A stretch of 64,000 nt of DNA from Leguminivora glycinivorella (Eukaryota > Arthropoda > Insecta > Lepidoptera > Tortricidae): NCBI RefSeq assembly GCF_023078275.1, contig NC_062973.1, forward strand, positions 19,214,956 to 19,278,955, read 5' to 3'. The translations under genes and the position numbers were made by a program. Below are positions 45,201-57,800 of the stretch, one piece after another. Every line of letters starts with the position of its first letter. Position 1 is the first letter of the stretch. The notes beneath the pieces were generated by a model, which saw only the letters and a program-made list of their open reading frames with translations, made no database searches and had not been told where the DNA came from.

Positions 45201-46852
45201 CGTATGTACTAAGGGGCTATATCCTATGGGGACAACTGTAGTTTGTGTAAACTATGAAGTGCTTTCGAGAAACAGTGATTCAAGACAGATAAAAGCTATA
45301 GAAGAATTTGTGAGCTGTGGTCTACGAAAAATACTTTTGCATCCATTTATTGAAAGCCTATTGTATTTGAAGTGGAGACAACTTTTGCCTATATTTTATG
45401 TGTTGATGACGGCGTATGCATTATTTCTGGTTTCGTTTAATATTTTCGTTGTTAACGTGTTTTATTGTAAGGACAATATGATTCATGTCAATATGACTGA
45501 ATCTCATTCGAATAGAACAAAAAATTCAGCTGAGTTACCTTGGTTCGAAATGTTTGACAAATGGTACAACCTGCTATTAGGACTGATATACGTTTCAATT
45601 GGTATACAAGGTTTACAGGTAATGGTATTATTCCATTGTTAAAATACATTGTTGATAAAGAAAACGTTATTGACGAAAAGAATTAGAATAATAAATTATG
45701 TTTATCTTCCAGGAATCCTTCTACATTTATTTGAAAAGGCTACACTACTTTGATAGTCTGGAGTCATGGGTGAAACTGATTGGTCTTATTCTGGCCGCCG
45801 TTCTTCCGCTAACAGTGCATTTTGTGGAGATGGCAGCCTGGCAACGTCATGTTGCCTGTGCCGCACTGTTGCTGGTCTGGCTTCAAGCAATGTTCTTGCT
45901 GTCCCGATTCCCAGGGTGGGGATATTACGTTCTCATGTTCGGAAAGGTCGCAATCAATATGTTCAAGGTTTGTTATATTTTCAAAAATGTGTAAATATTT
46001 TCGTTTTGTAACTACTTACATGAATTAGTAACATAATAATTTGTATGTTTTTAGGTTTTCATCACATCCATATGTTTAGTTCTTGGATTTGCTTTTTGTT
46101 TCATGATACAATTTCAATCTGAACCACCTTTCGATGGGCCGATATCTGCAGTCGTCAAAACACTTATTATGATGTCCTCCGAATTTGACTATGAAGACCT
46201 ATTTGGGCAAGCCCATGATAAACAACTTAAGCACTCCAGAACAATTGTCCGTTTGCTCTTTTTGGTATTTGTCATTTTTGTAGCAATAGTTCTAGTGAAC
46301 TTTATGATAGCTGTCGCCGTAAGTGATATCAACAATCTGAACATAGCAGGAAATATTAGTAGGCTCGAGAAACAAGTAGATTTACTTAGTTCTTTAGACG
46401 TTTTTGTTAACTGTGGACCATTATCCAGAATGTTTAAAAATAAATACGGCGGTAAAAGATATCATAAAAAGATGTATAATTCAATTAAAGCAAATAGGAC
46501 ATGGTTTGTGGAGTGTTCATCTTCAGTGGAAATGTATCCTCAGATTCTTCCTTCAGCACTATACAAAGCTATTATAGACATAGCAAGAAAGAAAGATGAA
46601 CGTTTCATGAACACTAATGTAAAAAATGCCTCTACAACTAAACTTGATGCTTTATATGACGCTATCATAGGCAATGGATTTGGAATTGATGTTAATGATA
46701 AAGAGAAAGAAGCAAAAACGTATTGGCTGAGGGAGACGATAATAAAACAAAACGAAAAGATAAGCCAATTACAGTGTGACGTCCTTGCTATAAAAGAAAT
46801 GTTAGAAGATACAAAACTCACCAAAACTGCAGGTGAACGAATTAGCTTGTGA
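42208..46852 (+). CDS. TRPA-type cation channel (painless/pyrexia-like), seven exons
   Basis: TRPA channels are plasma-membrane cation channels used in heat and irritant sensing. Exons: 42208-42310, 42981-43139, 43717-43882, 44186-44404, 44491-45618, 45713-45967, 46055-46852. Every intron is GT-AG and the phases join without a break. From the ATG at 42228 the product is 935 residues, close to the length of fly painless and pyrexia. Ankyrin repeats fill about residues 85-455 (TPLHLCI, LSVLHVAVL, TPLYTAI, SALHIAV, TALHMAAK, TPLHVAAK). Membrane segments lie near 506-530, 567-585, 604-623, 630-655, 671-695 and 734-759. The pore loop VVKTLIMMSSEFDYEDLF is at about 703-720. A C-terminal coiled-coil-like stretch follows. 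The acceptor before the first exon suggests that an upstream exon may exist, so the start is provisional. Which TRPA subfamily is not settled. Confidence 0.88.
42568..42791. mobile_element. TA-flanked MITE in the first TRPA intron
   Basis: Left CGGTGCAAATCTCGACTGGG and the complement of the right end, CGGGGCAAAACTCGACTGGG, form inverted ends of about 50 bp. TA is duplicated at 42566-42567 and 42792-42793. A related word, GCGGGGCAATTCTCGACT, occurs in both Helitrons, so this family has also been carried inside them. It is intronic and would not alter the protein. Confidence 0.8.
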
Positions 46853-48300
46853 TTATAAGTCAAAGGGCAAAGATAAAGCTAGTGGATATTTTTTTGAAGG
46901 GAATCATAAAACAAGGAACTATGTAACTGAGACTGATACAAGCTCAAGGATACTATTCAAGAATTTTAGGCTTGCACAATCAATTTGAGAAGACTTTTTA
47001 TTTTCAGAGATTGCTCATTTAATGACACGATACGAAAAGGTAATGCACATCATTATATTTTTATCAGGTGTGAATAATTTATTTAAACAACAAGTTATAA
47101 TTTTTTGCTGGTAGAATAGTTATTACCTACTTAACTTACCTATGCCAGTATGAACTTTTCTCATATTTATAATATTTCATATAATACACTTCTTCTATTT
47201 TGAACTTAAAACTAGCACAGTTCAGATTTTGTTATAGTATTTATCATGTTTATCAATTTCAGATAAAAGAGCAAAACGCCGTAAATAAAAGTAAGGATAT
47301 TTCCGCTCGAGCAAATGGATTCTCGCATCAAGTATTAGAACAAAATGTCGCGTTGTATAAAATACGTCGCAGCGCCGGTTTATTGACTTGCATTCTGCTC
47401 TGTCCCGGTGCCTCGCTGCAGGAGAACACAGTATGTGTTATTAAAACAGTGGTGCAATCATATTTTGTCCAGTAGCCGTATCATGGATGGTCGTGCGTTT
47501 GTCTCTAAAGTGATGACTACATATCACTTTCGAGATCGCAATAATGCATTTAATTTTGGCGCGAATATAAGAATGGACTTGCGCGTAAGAACGAAAATTA
47601 TACTGGACTGTTTAATAAGTAGTCAACATAGCAGATTGAAGATTATATTAATGATAAGTGAATATTGTGATTTTTTGGCTACATTAGTAATCTCTTTATT
47701 TTACAATATTGTATAGGTAGGTTCATAAGTAAAGTTAACGAAATAATAGTTTGCATTTATATTTCTTAATTGTGATGTACATAATATTTTTAATTACTTT
47801 ATGTTTTGAAGACCTTCTCATAGAATTCTTAAGTTTAAGTCTGCTGTTTTGTATATAATTATATTAATTAACTTAATAGGCATTAAATCAGTTGTAATAA
47901 TTTTTGTTGTTCAATTCTGCACGGTGTATTTTGTGCCCATAACCCTAATTTTGATTTTTATGTCTTTTTCTGAAACTTGTTATTTTTACTTTTTTTTTTC
48001 CAAAATACAAATCTTTTCAAATAGCTACGTTTCTACAACACAACAATATCATTCTTTCAAAACAAAACTACTGATTTAAAAGAAGCCACTGTGGCCAGAA
48101 TAGCGGACTAGGCAAATGTCACGGGCGTGAGAGCTTTCCCATTCACCTGTTATGTAGACAATAAATAATACAATAGACAAACGGAATATGGGTTATTTCG
48201 ACAGCTTCTGAGATTCTATTTTAAAATTTCCGACATAATAATTTATACTCTTCTGTGTTTTTGTTTGAAAATAATTCTAAGAGATACAATACATTCGGGA
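46853..48300. other. Downstream of TRPA: 3' untranslated and intergenic DNA
   Basis: The TRPA 3' untranslated region must begin here. AATAAA-type words occur near 47284 and 48160, but I cannot say which is used. The rest is AT-rich without assigned features except a possible exon at 47262-47475. Confidence 0.4.
47262..47475 (+). CDS. Possible orphan exon, unrecognised
   Basis: After an acceptor-like TATCAATTTCAG the frame stays open for about 70 codons with mixed composition (IKEQNAVNKSKDISARANGF at its start) and ends in a stop at 47475. A GTATGT follows ACACA near 47430. A donor-like site in the last TRPA exon, CTGCAG then GTGAAC, would join it out of frame, so it is unlikely to be a plain alternative end. 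It could belong to another gene, or be chance. Confidence 0.15.
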
Positions 48301-48309
48301 GAGGAAAAT

Positions 48310-48460
48310 AGAAACAAAAGTGCATGAACTGTATCAGAGATGATATGAAACGAACGTAAGTGAATGATGAGATGACTCGTCCGATAGAGAAATATTGAAG
48401 AAAAAGACATGCTGCGCCAACCCCAAGTAATTAGGGTAAGGGCAAGCAAATGATGAGGTA
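48310..48460 (+). pseudogene. RTE-like LINE terminal fragment
   Basis: A short frame ends KKKTCCANPK followed by a stop near 48428-48430, then AGGGTAAGGGCAAGCAAATG and an ATGATGAG-like end. That order is typical of the last codons and tail of RTE-type LINEs. Only about 150 bp can be assigned. Confidence 0.4.
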
Positions 48461-48784
48461 CATAATATATTCAGATAGGTATTAACAAGGTATACCTAAA
48501 CATACGTATATTTAGGCATTTAAGGTGTACCTACGGCTGACCGGTTCTTGTTTTGCTCGGCCGGCCGGTGTGATACTCACAGAACTAAAGTGATACTGAT
48601 AACGTGACGCGCTCAGTATTAAGTATGTTATTTAAGATGTAAGTATTTATCTGTAGTACACTTATTTAGTTTTTTACGTTGCGGAATGGAGTATCGAGAC
48701 CAACCTCGCTGGTTTAGCGATACTTTAAAAAAAAATATTATGTAATTTGTGGTGTTTAAGTAAAATAAAATAAATAAAAAATAA

Positions 48785-49233
48785 ATAACCAAATTAGTCA
48801 CGGATATTTTTACGGCTGACAGTACTCCGCTCCTGTTTATGTATGAAGCATCATAGATTTGGAGAAAACTAGGAAACAAATGTGCTATGTTAAAACACCA
48901 TGTTAATAAAATAAGTAAATGAGAGATCTCTCTCGACACTGTTAACGTGCCACGAGAGACAGTGTTAAACATCAACATAGGGGATTGTTATTTAGAAAAT
49001 AAATAAAAATATTTTTTTGTTAAGAAAATTTCTAGTGAAAGTTAATTGTTTTGATGTTATTTATTTATACTTTATTGCGCCATTTGAACTTTATTGCACA
49101 ACATAAAGTACAAATGGCGAACTTAATGCCTTAAGTTAAGGCATTCTCTACCAGTCAACCATTAGACCAAACAGAAACTTACAATTTAACGTTCCTTAAA
49201 ATATCCGTGACTAATTTGGTAACACCTTATATA
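48785..49233. mobile_element. Second member of the AAATTAGTCACGGATATTT MITE family, with a nested insertion
   Basis: Left TAACCAAATTAGTCACGGAT and right ATCCGTGACTAATTTGGTAA are inverted ends, matching the element at 32041-32360. The left TIR lacks its outermost ATAAGGTG. A LINE tail (49056-49168) lies inside it, explaining its greater length. Confidence 0.65.
49056..49168 (-). mobile_element. LINE 3' tail nested in the MITE
   Basis: On the minus strand: GGTTGACTGGTAGAGAATGC, GCATTAAGTTCGCCATTTGT, ATGTTGTGCAATAAAGTTC and an AATAAATA end. This is a frequent lepidopteran LINE terminus. It has only the tail. Confidence 0.6.
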
Positions 49234-50928
49234 GAAGCACGCAGCAAAATCAAAAATAATTATTATGTACATTTTCTATGCACGGAAAGTGCGGACTTCG
49301 TAACAACAGACGCAAATGAAAGCGCGACAAAAGGAGAATTTAGTAAATCTTCATGAGTAAGATAAGATACCTCCTTCATAAACCAGCTAAAATTATGTGA
49401 ACACAAACATTTCAGTCGTTTCACCAAAGTATTTGCACAAAAATCACAACAATTCGAATTAAACTCGTTAGACCGTCGGAAACAACAGAAAAAGACTTCA
49501 ACATACCTAGAACAAAGGCACGTGACTAACTAACGTAGACTGAATTCGTTAAACGGTAACTAACCGGATCCGAACTTAAATCCGTTTAGTGTCCCGGCAA
49601 TTAGCCGGGCCAGGTGGGGACGTGTGGCAAATAAGGTAACGGAATAACGTACTTTGTTTACGAGTATTTGTCTAGATTGTTGGTAGCGACGGTGGACGTG
49701 AGCCCCGAGACGTGATGCCGGCCGTGGCTGAAATATGGAGTTTCGGATGGGAGAATGTGGTCGTGGAGAATGGACTAATGAGAGTTTTTTTGCGACAGAA
49801 ATGTGCGAGATTTTTATAAAGGCTTGGGTGGTGAGCTTTTTCATTCGAACGAATTTGACTAGTTAATTTCATCCATGTTACTAATTCATTTCAGTTACTG
49901 TGTCAATTTTAGCCAATATATGTGTAACTGAATTAAGCATGCCTATTTTATTTTTTATTTTTCACTCGTGCGAATTGTGACTATTTGCGACAAACGTTGC
50001 AACAAAAAGTAGTCGTTAATTAAATTTAGTGCGTGCTAAATTACTTGGAAAAATTAAAATGGAGGGAAGTACTCAGTACCAGAATAATTGAATAAGGTTT
50101 GCTCCTGTGCAAATGACTGTTTTAATATTTCAATCTTAAATGAAGACATAAATAAGTACAGTATTAAACATACCCACAAATTACCTAAATACATAAACAG
50201 TATTATTTGTCAAACTGAAGGCTTTATAGTCCTTTGTACAGACTAATCCACTCAATAATTCATCTTCATTACCACGCCACCGTTTATCCTAGCACAACAG
50301 ATGCTTGTTAAACGCTCGTGCCACGCAAAACTAATAATTTTAATCCAGACACCGTGTCTGCCTCCATTTCAGTCCAAAGCTCTGTCCCTATTTCATAAAC
50401 TTAAAGCTACTTTATTATTCTATCTACATTTTAATGAAAATAAGCTTTAAACGCCTGCAGAAATAAGCCTTGATCAGACAGTTTAACACATAAAAGAACG
50501 TGGTGCGAACTAGGATCGGACTAAATTTTAATCACAATGTGCTATGCAGTGCTGAGCCCGATTCGCGGCTCTTATGAGAGTTTTAACAAGATTTGCACGC
50601 GATTGTGCTATAAAAGAGAATAATTGCGACAAATGTTGAAATTAGTGTGAGGATGCTTTCAGTACCGCGCTGCGTTTAAGCATTATTAAAATATACGTAT
50701 CGCTCTTGAGTTGAGCTAAAACAAAACGGTTCGTTTTGTTTCATGTAAGGAATCAGAATAGATGCAGAATTTGGTATATCTACTTTGTTTTTTCTTTGAA
50801 ATTCCAACCCACATATTAGTAACTCAAGTTGTCTAGAATATATTTTAACACGCTTTTATTAGGTCGTCGTGTATGTAACTAACTATGTAATGGAATCTGC
50901 GGAGGCTAATTAAACCATCTTCCAAGGA
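49234..50928. other. Intergenic DNA; GC-richer patch at 49560-49870
   Basis: No gene is recognised. Between 49560 and 49870 base composition is richer in G and C than its neighbours, with a CCCGGCAATTAGCCGGG hairpin at 49592 and two overlapping minus-strand frames (94 and 66 codons) without a known domain. It could hold a promoter or first exon, but nothing decides this. Confidence 0.3.
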
Positions 50929-50929
50929 T

Positions 50930-51865
50930 CGTAGCGTAATGAAAATTGGCAGCTATATATAGTTCCGATGACAATACAATAATATGGTACTGTTGAGCTG
51001 ATCTGATGATGGAGTCGGAAGATATGAACTGGAACTACATGATGGAACATCGTTTAATAGCCGTTTTTGGGTTTTTTAGAAAAGTCTTGTAATGAACTTT
51101 GACTACAATTAGGTTTCAAGGTCTGATGATGAAGCCGAAAGATATGAACTGGAACTACATGATGGAACATCGTATCATAGCTGTTTTTGGGTTTCTTAGA
51201 AAAGTCTTGTAATGAACTTTGACTACGATTAGGTTTCAAGGTCTGATGATGGAGCCGGAAGATATGAACTGGAACTACATGATGGAACATCGTATCATAG
51301 CTGTTTTTGGGCTTCTTAGGAAAGTCTTGTAATGAACTTTGACTACAATTAGGTTTCAAGGTCTGATGATGGAGCCGGAAGATATGAGCTGGAACTACAT
51401 GATGGAACATCGTGTCATAGCTGTTTTTGGGCTTCTTAGAAAAGTCTTGTAATGAACTTTGACTACGATTAGGTTTCAAGGTCTGATGATGGAGCCGGAA
51501 GATATGAACTGGAACTACATGATGGAACATCGTATCATAGCTGTTTTTGGGCTTCTTAGAAAAGTCTTGTAATGAACTTTGACTACGATTAGGTTTCAAG
51601 GTCTGATGATGGAGCCGGAAGATATGAACTGGAACTACATGATGGAACATCGTATCATAGCTGTTTTTGGGCTTCTTAGAAAAGTCTTGTAATGAACTTT
51701 GACAACGATTAGGTTTCAAGGTCTGATGATGGAGCCGGAAGATATGAACTGGAACTACATGATGGAACATCGTATCATAGCTGTTTTTGGGCTTCTTAGA
51801 AAAGTCTTGTAATGAACTATGACTACGATTAGGTTTCAAGGCCTGATGATGGTGCCGGAAGATAA
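50930..51865. repeat. 120 bp tandem repeat, about seven units
   Basis: Units of exactly 120 bp (GTCTGATGATGGAGCCGGAA, TGGAACATCGTATCATAG, CTGTTTTTGGGCTTCTTAG, TTTGACTACGATTAGGTTTC) repeat from about 51000. Because 120 is divisible by three and the minus strand lacks stops, a frame of 306 codons runs through it (51054-51974). That frame is a by-product of the repeat and has no known domain. The left shoulder (50930-51000) contains parts of the dispersed element also seen at 34020-34262. Confidence 0.9.
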
Positions 51866-54800
51866 GAACAGAAAAGGGGGGGGGGGGCTCGAGGGGGAAG
51901 CATGAAAGAAAGATCAACGTAGTATTTAAAAAAAGTTGGGTTAGCGTTTTCTTGTGACCTTTCAGAGCAAACAAAGGGGGCTCGGGGGCGAAGCCCCCCG
52001 CAAGAAAGAAAGATAAACGTTGTATTTAAAATAAGTTGGGTTAAGGATTTCTTGTGATCCTTAAGAGCAAAGAAAAGGGGGGCTCGGGGGGCGAAGCCCC
52101 CCGCATGAAAGAAAGATCAACGTAGTATTTAGAATAAGTTGGGTTAGCGTTTTCTTGTGACCTTTAAGAGCAAACAAAGGGGGGCTCGGGGGGCGAAGCC
52201 CCCGCATGAAAGAAAGATCAACGTAGTATTTAAGATCAGTTGGGTTAGCGTTTTCTTGTGACCTTTAAGAGCAAACAAAGGGGGGCTTGGGGGGCGAAGC
52301 CCCCCGCATGAAAGAAAGATCAACGTAGTATTTAAGATCAGTTGGGTAAGCGTTTTCTTGTGACCTTTAAGAGCAAACAAAGGGGGGCTCGGGGGGCGAA
52401 GCCCCCCGCATAAAAGAAAGATTAACGTAGTATTTAAAATAAGTTGGGTTAGCGTTTTCTTGTGACATTTCAGAGCAAACAAAGGGGGGCCTGGGAGGCG
52501 AAGCCCCCCGCATAAAAGAAAGATCAACGTTGTATTTAAAATAAGTTGGGTTAAGGTTTTCTTGTGACCTTTAAGAGCAAACAAAGGGGGCTCGGGGGCG
52601 AAGCCCCCGCATGATAGAAAGATCAACGTAGTATTTAGAATAAATTGGTTTAGCGTTTTCTTGTGACCTTTAAGAGCAAACAAAGGGGGGCTCGGGGGCG
52701 AAGCCCCCCGCATAAAAGAAAGATCAACGTTGTATTTAAAATAAGTTGGGTTAAGGTTTTCTTGTGACCTTTAAGAGCAAACAAAGGGGGGCTCGGGGGG
52801 CGAAGCCCCGCATGAAAGAAAGATCAACGTAGTATTTAGAATAAATTGGTTTAGCGTTTTCTTGTGACCTTTAAGAGCAAACAAAGGGGGGCTCGGGGGG
52901 CGAAGCCCCTCGCATGAAAAAAAGATCAACGAAGTATTTAGAATAAGTTGGGTTAGCGTTTTCTTGTGACCTTTAAGAGCAAACAAAGGGGGCTCGGGGG
53001 CGAAGCCCCCGCATAAAAGAAAGATCAACGTTGTATTTAAGATAAGTTGGGTTAGCGTTTTCTTGTGACATTTCAGAGCAAACAAAGGGGGCTCGGGGGC
53101 GAAGCCCCCGCATAAAAGAAAGATCAACGTTGTATTTAAAATAAGTTGGGTTAAGGTTTTCTTGTGACCTTTCAGAGCAAACAAAGGGGGGCTCGGGGGG
53201 CGAAGCCCCCCGCATAAAAGAAAGATCAACGTTGTATTTAAAATAAGTTGGGTTAGCGTTTTCTTGTGACATTTCAGAGCAAACAAAGGGGCCTGGGGGG
53301 CGAAGCCCCCCGCATAAAAGAAAGATCAACGTTGTATTTAAAATAAGTTGGGTTAAGGTTTTCTTGTGACCTTTAAGAGCAAACAAAGGGGGCTCGGGGG
53401 CGGGGCCCCCCTCATGAAAGAAAGATCAACGTAGTATTTAGAATAAATTGGTTTAGCGTTTTCTTGTGACCTTTAAGAGCAAACAAAGGGGGGCTCGGGG
53501 GGCGAAGCCCCCCGCATGACAGAAAGATCAACGTAGTATTTAAGATAAGTTGGGTTAGCGTTTTCTTGTGACCTTTAAGAGCAAACAAAGGGGGCTCGGG
53601 GGGCGAAGCCCCCCGCATAAAAGAAAGATCAACGTTGTATTTAAGATAAGTTGGGTTAGCGTTTTCTTGTGACATTTCAGAGCAAACAAAGGGGGGCTCG
53701 GGGGGCGAAGCCCCCGCATAAAAGAAAGATCAACGTTGTATTTAAAATAAGTTGGGTTAAGGTTTTCTTGTGACCTTTCAGAGCAAACAAAGGGGGGCTC
53801 GGGGGGCGAAGCCCCCGCATAAAAGAAAGATCAACGTTGTATTTAAAATAAGTTGGGTTAGCGTTTTCTTGTGACCTTTAAGAGCAAACAAAGGGGGGCT
53901 CGGGGGCGAAGCCCCCCGCATAAAAGAAAGATCAACGTTGTATTTAAAATAAGTTGGGTTAGCGTTTTCTTGTGACCTTTCAGAGCAAACAAAGGGGGCT
54001 CGGGGGGCGAAGCCCCCGCATAAAAGAAAGATCAACGTTGTATTTAAAATAAGTTGGGTTAGCGTTTTCTTGTGACCTTTCAGAGCAAACAAAGGGGGGC
54101 TCGGGGGGCGAAGCCCCCCGCATAAAAGAAAGATCAACGTAGTATTTAGAATAAGTTGGGTTAGCATTTTCTTGTGACCTTTAAGAGCAAACAAAGGGGG
54201 GCTCGGGGGCGAAGCCCCCGCATAAAAGAAAGATCAACGTTGTATTTAAAATAAGTTGGGTTAGCGTTTTCTTGTGACCTTTAAGAGCAAACAAAGGGGG
54301 CTCGGGGGCGAAGCCCCGCATAAAAGAAAGATCAACGTTGTATTTAAAATAAGTTGGGTTAGCGTTTTCTTGTGACCTTTCAGAGCAAACAAAGGGGGCT
54401 CGGGGGCGAAGCCCCCGCATAAAAGAAAGATCAACGTTGTATTTAAAATAAGTTGGGTTAGCGTTTTCTTGTGACCTTTCAGAGCAAACAAAGGGGGGCT
54501 CGGGGGCGAAGCCCCCGCATAAAAGAAAGATCAACGTTGTATTTAGAATAAGTTGGGTTAGCATTTTCTTGTGACCTTTAAGAGCAAACAAAGGGGGCTC
54601 GGGGGCGAAGCCCCCGCATGAAAGAAAGATCAACGTAGTATTTAGAATAAATTGGTTTAGCGTTTTCTTGTGACCTTTAAGAGCAAACAAAGGGGGGCTC
54701 GGGGGCGAAGCCCCCCATCAAAAGAAAGATCAACGTTGTATTTAAAATAAGTTGGGTTAGCGTTTTCTTGTGACCTTTAAGAGCAAACAAAGGGGGGCTC

Positions 54801-57800
54801 GGGGGCGAAGCCCCCGCATAAAAGAAAGATCAACGTTGTATTTAAGATAAGTTGGGTTAGCGTTTTCTTGTGACATTTCAGAGCAAACAAAGGGGGGCTC
54901 GGGGGGCGAAGCCCCCGCATAAAAGAAAGATCAACGTTGTATTTAAAATAAGTTGGGTTAAGGTTTTCTTGTGACCTTTCAGAGCAAACAAAGGGGGGCT
55001 CGGGGGGCGAAGCCCCCCGCATAAAAGAAAGATCAACGTTGTATTTAAAATAAGTTGGGTTAGCGTTTTCTTGTGACATTTCAGAGCAAACAAAGTGGGG
55101 CTCGGGGGGCGAAGCCCCCCGCATGAAAGAAAGATCAACGTAGTATTTAAGATAAGTTGGGTTAGCGTTTTCTTGTGACCTTTAAGAGCAAACAAAGGGG
55201 GGCTCGGGGGGCGAAGCCCCCCGCATAAAAGAAAGATCAACGTTGTATTTAAAATAAGTTGGGTTAAGGTTTTCTTGTGACCTTTAAGAGCAAACAAAGG
55301 GGGGCTCGGGGGGCGAAGCCCCCGCATGAAAGAAAGATCAACGTAGTATTTAGAATAAATTGGTTTAGCGTTTTCTTGTGACCTTTAAGAGCAAACAAAG
55401 GGGGCTCGGGGGCGAAGCCCTCGCATGAAAAAAGATCAACGAAGTATTTAGAATAAGTTGGGTTAGCGTTTTCTTGTGACCTTTAAGAGCAAACAAAGGG
55501 GGGCTCGGGGGGCGAAGCCCCCCGCATAAAAGAAAGATCAACGTTGTATTTAAGATAAGTTGGGTTAGCGTTTTCTTGTGACATTTCAGAGCAAACAAAG
55601 GGGCTCGGGGGCGAAGCCCCGCATAAAAGAAAGATCAACGTTGTATTTAAAATAAGTTGGGTTAAGGTTTTCTTGTGACCTTTCAGAGCAAACAAAGGGG
55701 GGCTCGGGGGGCGAAGCCCCCGCATAAAAGAAAGATCAACGTTGTATTTAAAATAAGTTGGGTTAGCGTTTTCTTGTGACCTTTAAGAGCAAACAAAGGG
55801 GGCTCGGGGGCGAAGCCCCCGCATAAAAGAAAGATCAACGTTGTATTTAAAATAAGTTGGGTTAGCGTTTTCTTGTGACCTTTCAGAGCAAACAAAGGGG
55901 GCTCGGGGGCGAAGCCCCCGCATAAAAGAAAGATCAACGTTGTATTTAAAATAAGTTGGGTTAGCGTTTTCTTGTGACCTTTAAGAGCAAACAAAGGGTG
56001 GCTCGGGGGCGAAGCCCCCCGCATGAAAGAAAGATCAACGTAGTATTTAAGATAAGTTGGGTTAGCGTTTTCTTGTGACCTTTAAGAGCAAACAAAGGGG
56101 GTCGGGGGCAAAGCCCCCGCATAAAAGAAAGATCAACGTAGTATTTAAAATAAGTTGGGATAGCGTTTTCTTGTGACCTTTCAGAGCAAACAAAGGGGGG
56201 CTCGGGGGCGAAGCCCCCGCATAAAAGAAAGATCAACGTTGTATTTAAAATAAGTTGGGTTAGCGTTTTCTTGTGACCTTTCAGAGCAAACAAAGGGGGC
56301 TCGGTGGGCGAAGCCCCCGCATAAAAGAAAGATCAACGTTGTATTTAAAATAAGTTGGGTTAGCGTTTTCTTGTGACCTTTAAGAGCAAACAAAGGGTTT
56401 CGGGGGCGAAGCCCCGCATGAAAGAAAGATCAACGTAGTATTTAAGATAAGTTGGGTTAGCGTTTTCTTGTGACCTTTAAGAGCAAACAAAGGGGGGCTC
56501 GGGGGGCGAAGCCCCCCGCATAAAAGAAAGATCAACGTAGTATTTAAAATAAGTTGGGTTAGCGTTTTCTTGTGACCTTTAAGAGCAAACAAAAAGGGGG
56601 CTTCGGGGGCGAAGCCCCCGCATGAAAGAAAGATCAACGTAGTATTTAAAATAAGTTGGGTTAGCGTTTTCTTGTGACCTTTAAGAGCAAACAAAGGGGG
56701 GCTCGGGGGGCGAAGCCCCCGCATGAAAAAAAGATCAACGAAGTATTTAGAATAAGTTGGGTTAGCGTTTTCTTGTGACCTTTAAGAGCAAACAAAGGGG
56801 GGCTCGGGGGGCGAAGCCCCGCATAAAAGAAAGATCAACGTTGTATTTAAGATAAGTTGGGTTAGCGTTTTCTTGTGACATTTCAGAGCAAACAAGGGGG
56901 GCTCGGGGGGCGAAGCCCCCGCATAAAAGAAAGATCAACGTTGTATTTAAAATAAGTTGGGTTAAGGTTTTCTTGTGACCTTTCAGAGCAAACAAAGGGG
57001 GGCTCGGGGGGCGAAGCCCCCGCATAAAAGAAAGATCAACGTTGTATTTAAAATAAGTTGGGTTAGCGTTTTCTTGTGACCTTTAAGAGCAAACAAAGGG
57101 GGCTCGGGGGCGAAGCCCCCGCATAAAAGAAAGATCAACGTTGTATTTAAAATAAGTTGGGTTAGCGTTTTCTTGTGACCTTTCAGAGCAAACAAAGGGG
57201 GCTCGGGGGCGAAGCCCCCGCATAAAAGAAAGATCAACGTTGTATTTAAAATAAGTTGGGTTAGCGTTTTCTTGTGACCTTTAAGAGCAAACAAAGGGTG
57301 GCTCGGGGGGCGAAGCCCCCGCATGAAAGAAAGATCAACGTAGTATTTAAGATAAGTTGGGTTAGCGTTTTCTTGTGACCTTTAAGAGCAAACAAAGGGG
57401 GCTCGGGGGCAAAGCCCCCCGCATAAAAGAAAGATTAACGTAGTATTTAAAATAAGTTGGGATAGCGTTTTCTTGTGACCTTTCAGAGCAAACAAAGGGG
57501 GGCTCGGGGGCGAAGCCCCCCGCATAAAAGAAAGATCAACGTTGTATTTAAAATAAGTTGGGTTAGCGTTTTCTTGTGACCTTTCAGAGCAAACAAAGGG
57601 GGGCTCGGTGGGCGAAGCCCCCCGCATAAAAGAAAGATCAACGTTGTATTTAAAATAAGTTGGGTTAGCGTTTTCTTGTGACCTTTAAGAGCAAACAAAG
57701 GGTGGCTCGGGGGGCGAAGCCCCCCGCATGAAAGAAAGATCAACGTAGTATTTAAGATAAGTTGGGTTAGCGTTTTCTTGTGACCTTTAAGAGCAAACAA

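Noticed and set aside
51054..51974. A 306-codon repeat protein on the minus strand
   Set aside because: The 120 bp repeat is divisible by three and lacks stops. The frame ends where the repeat ends and runs into the next satellite. The related single copy at 34 kb is not a conserved protein.
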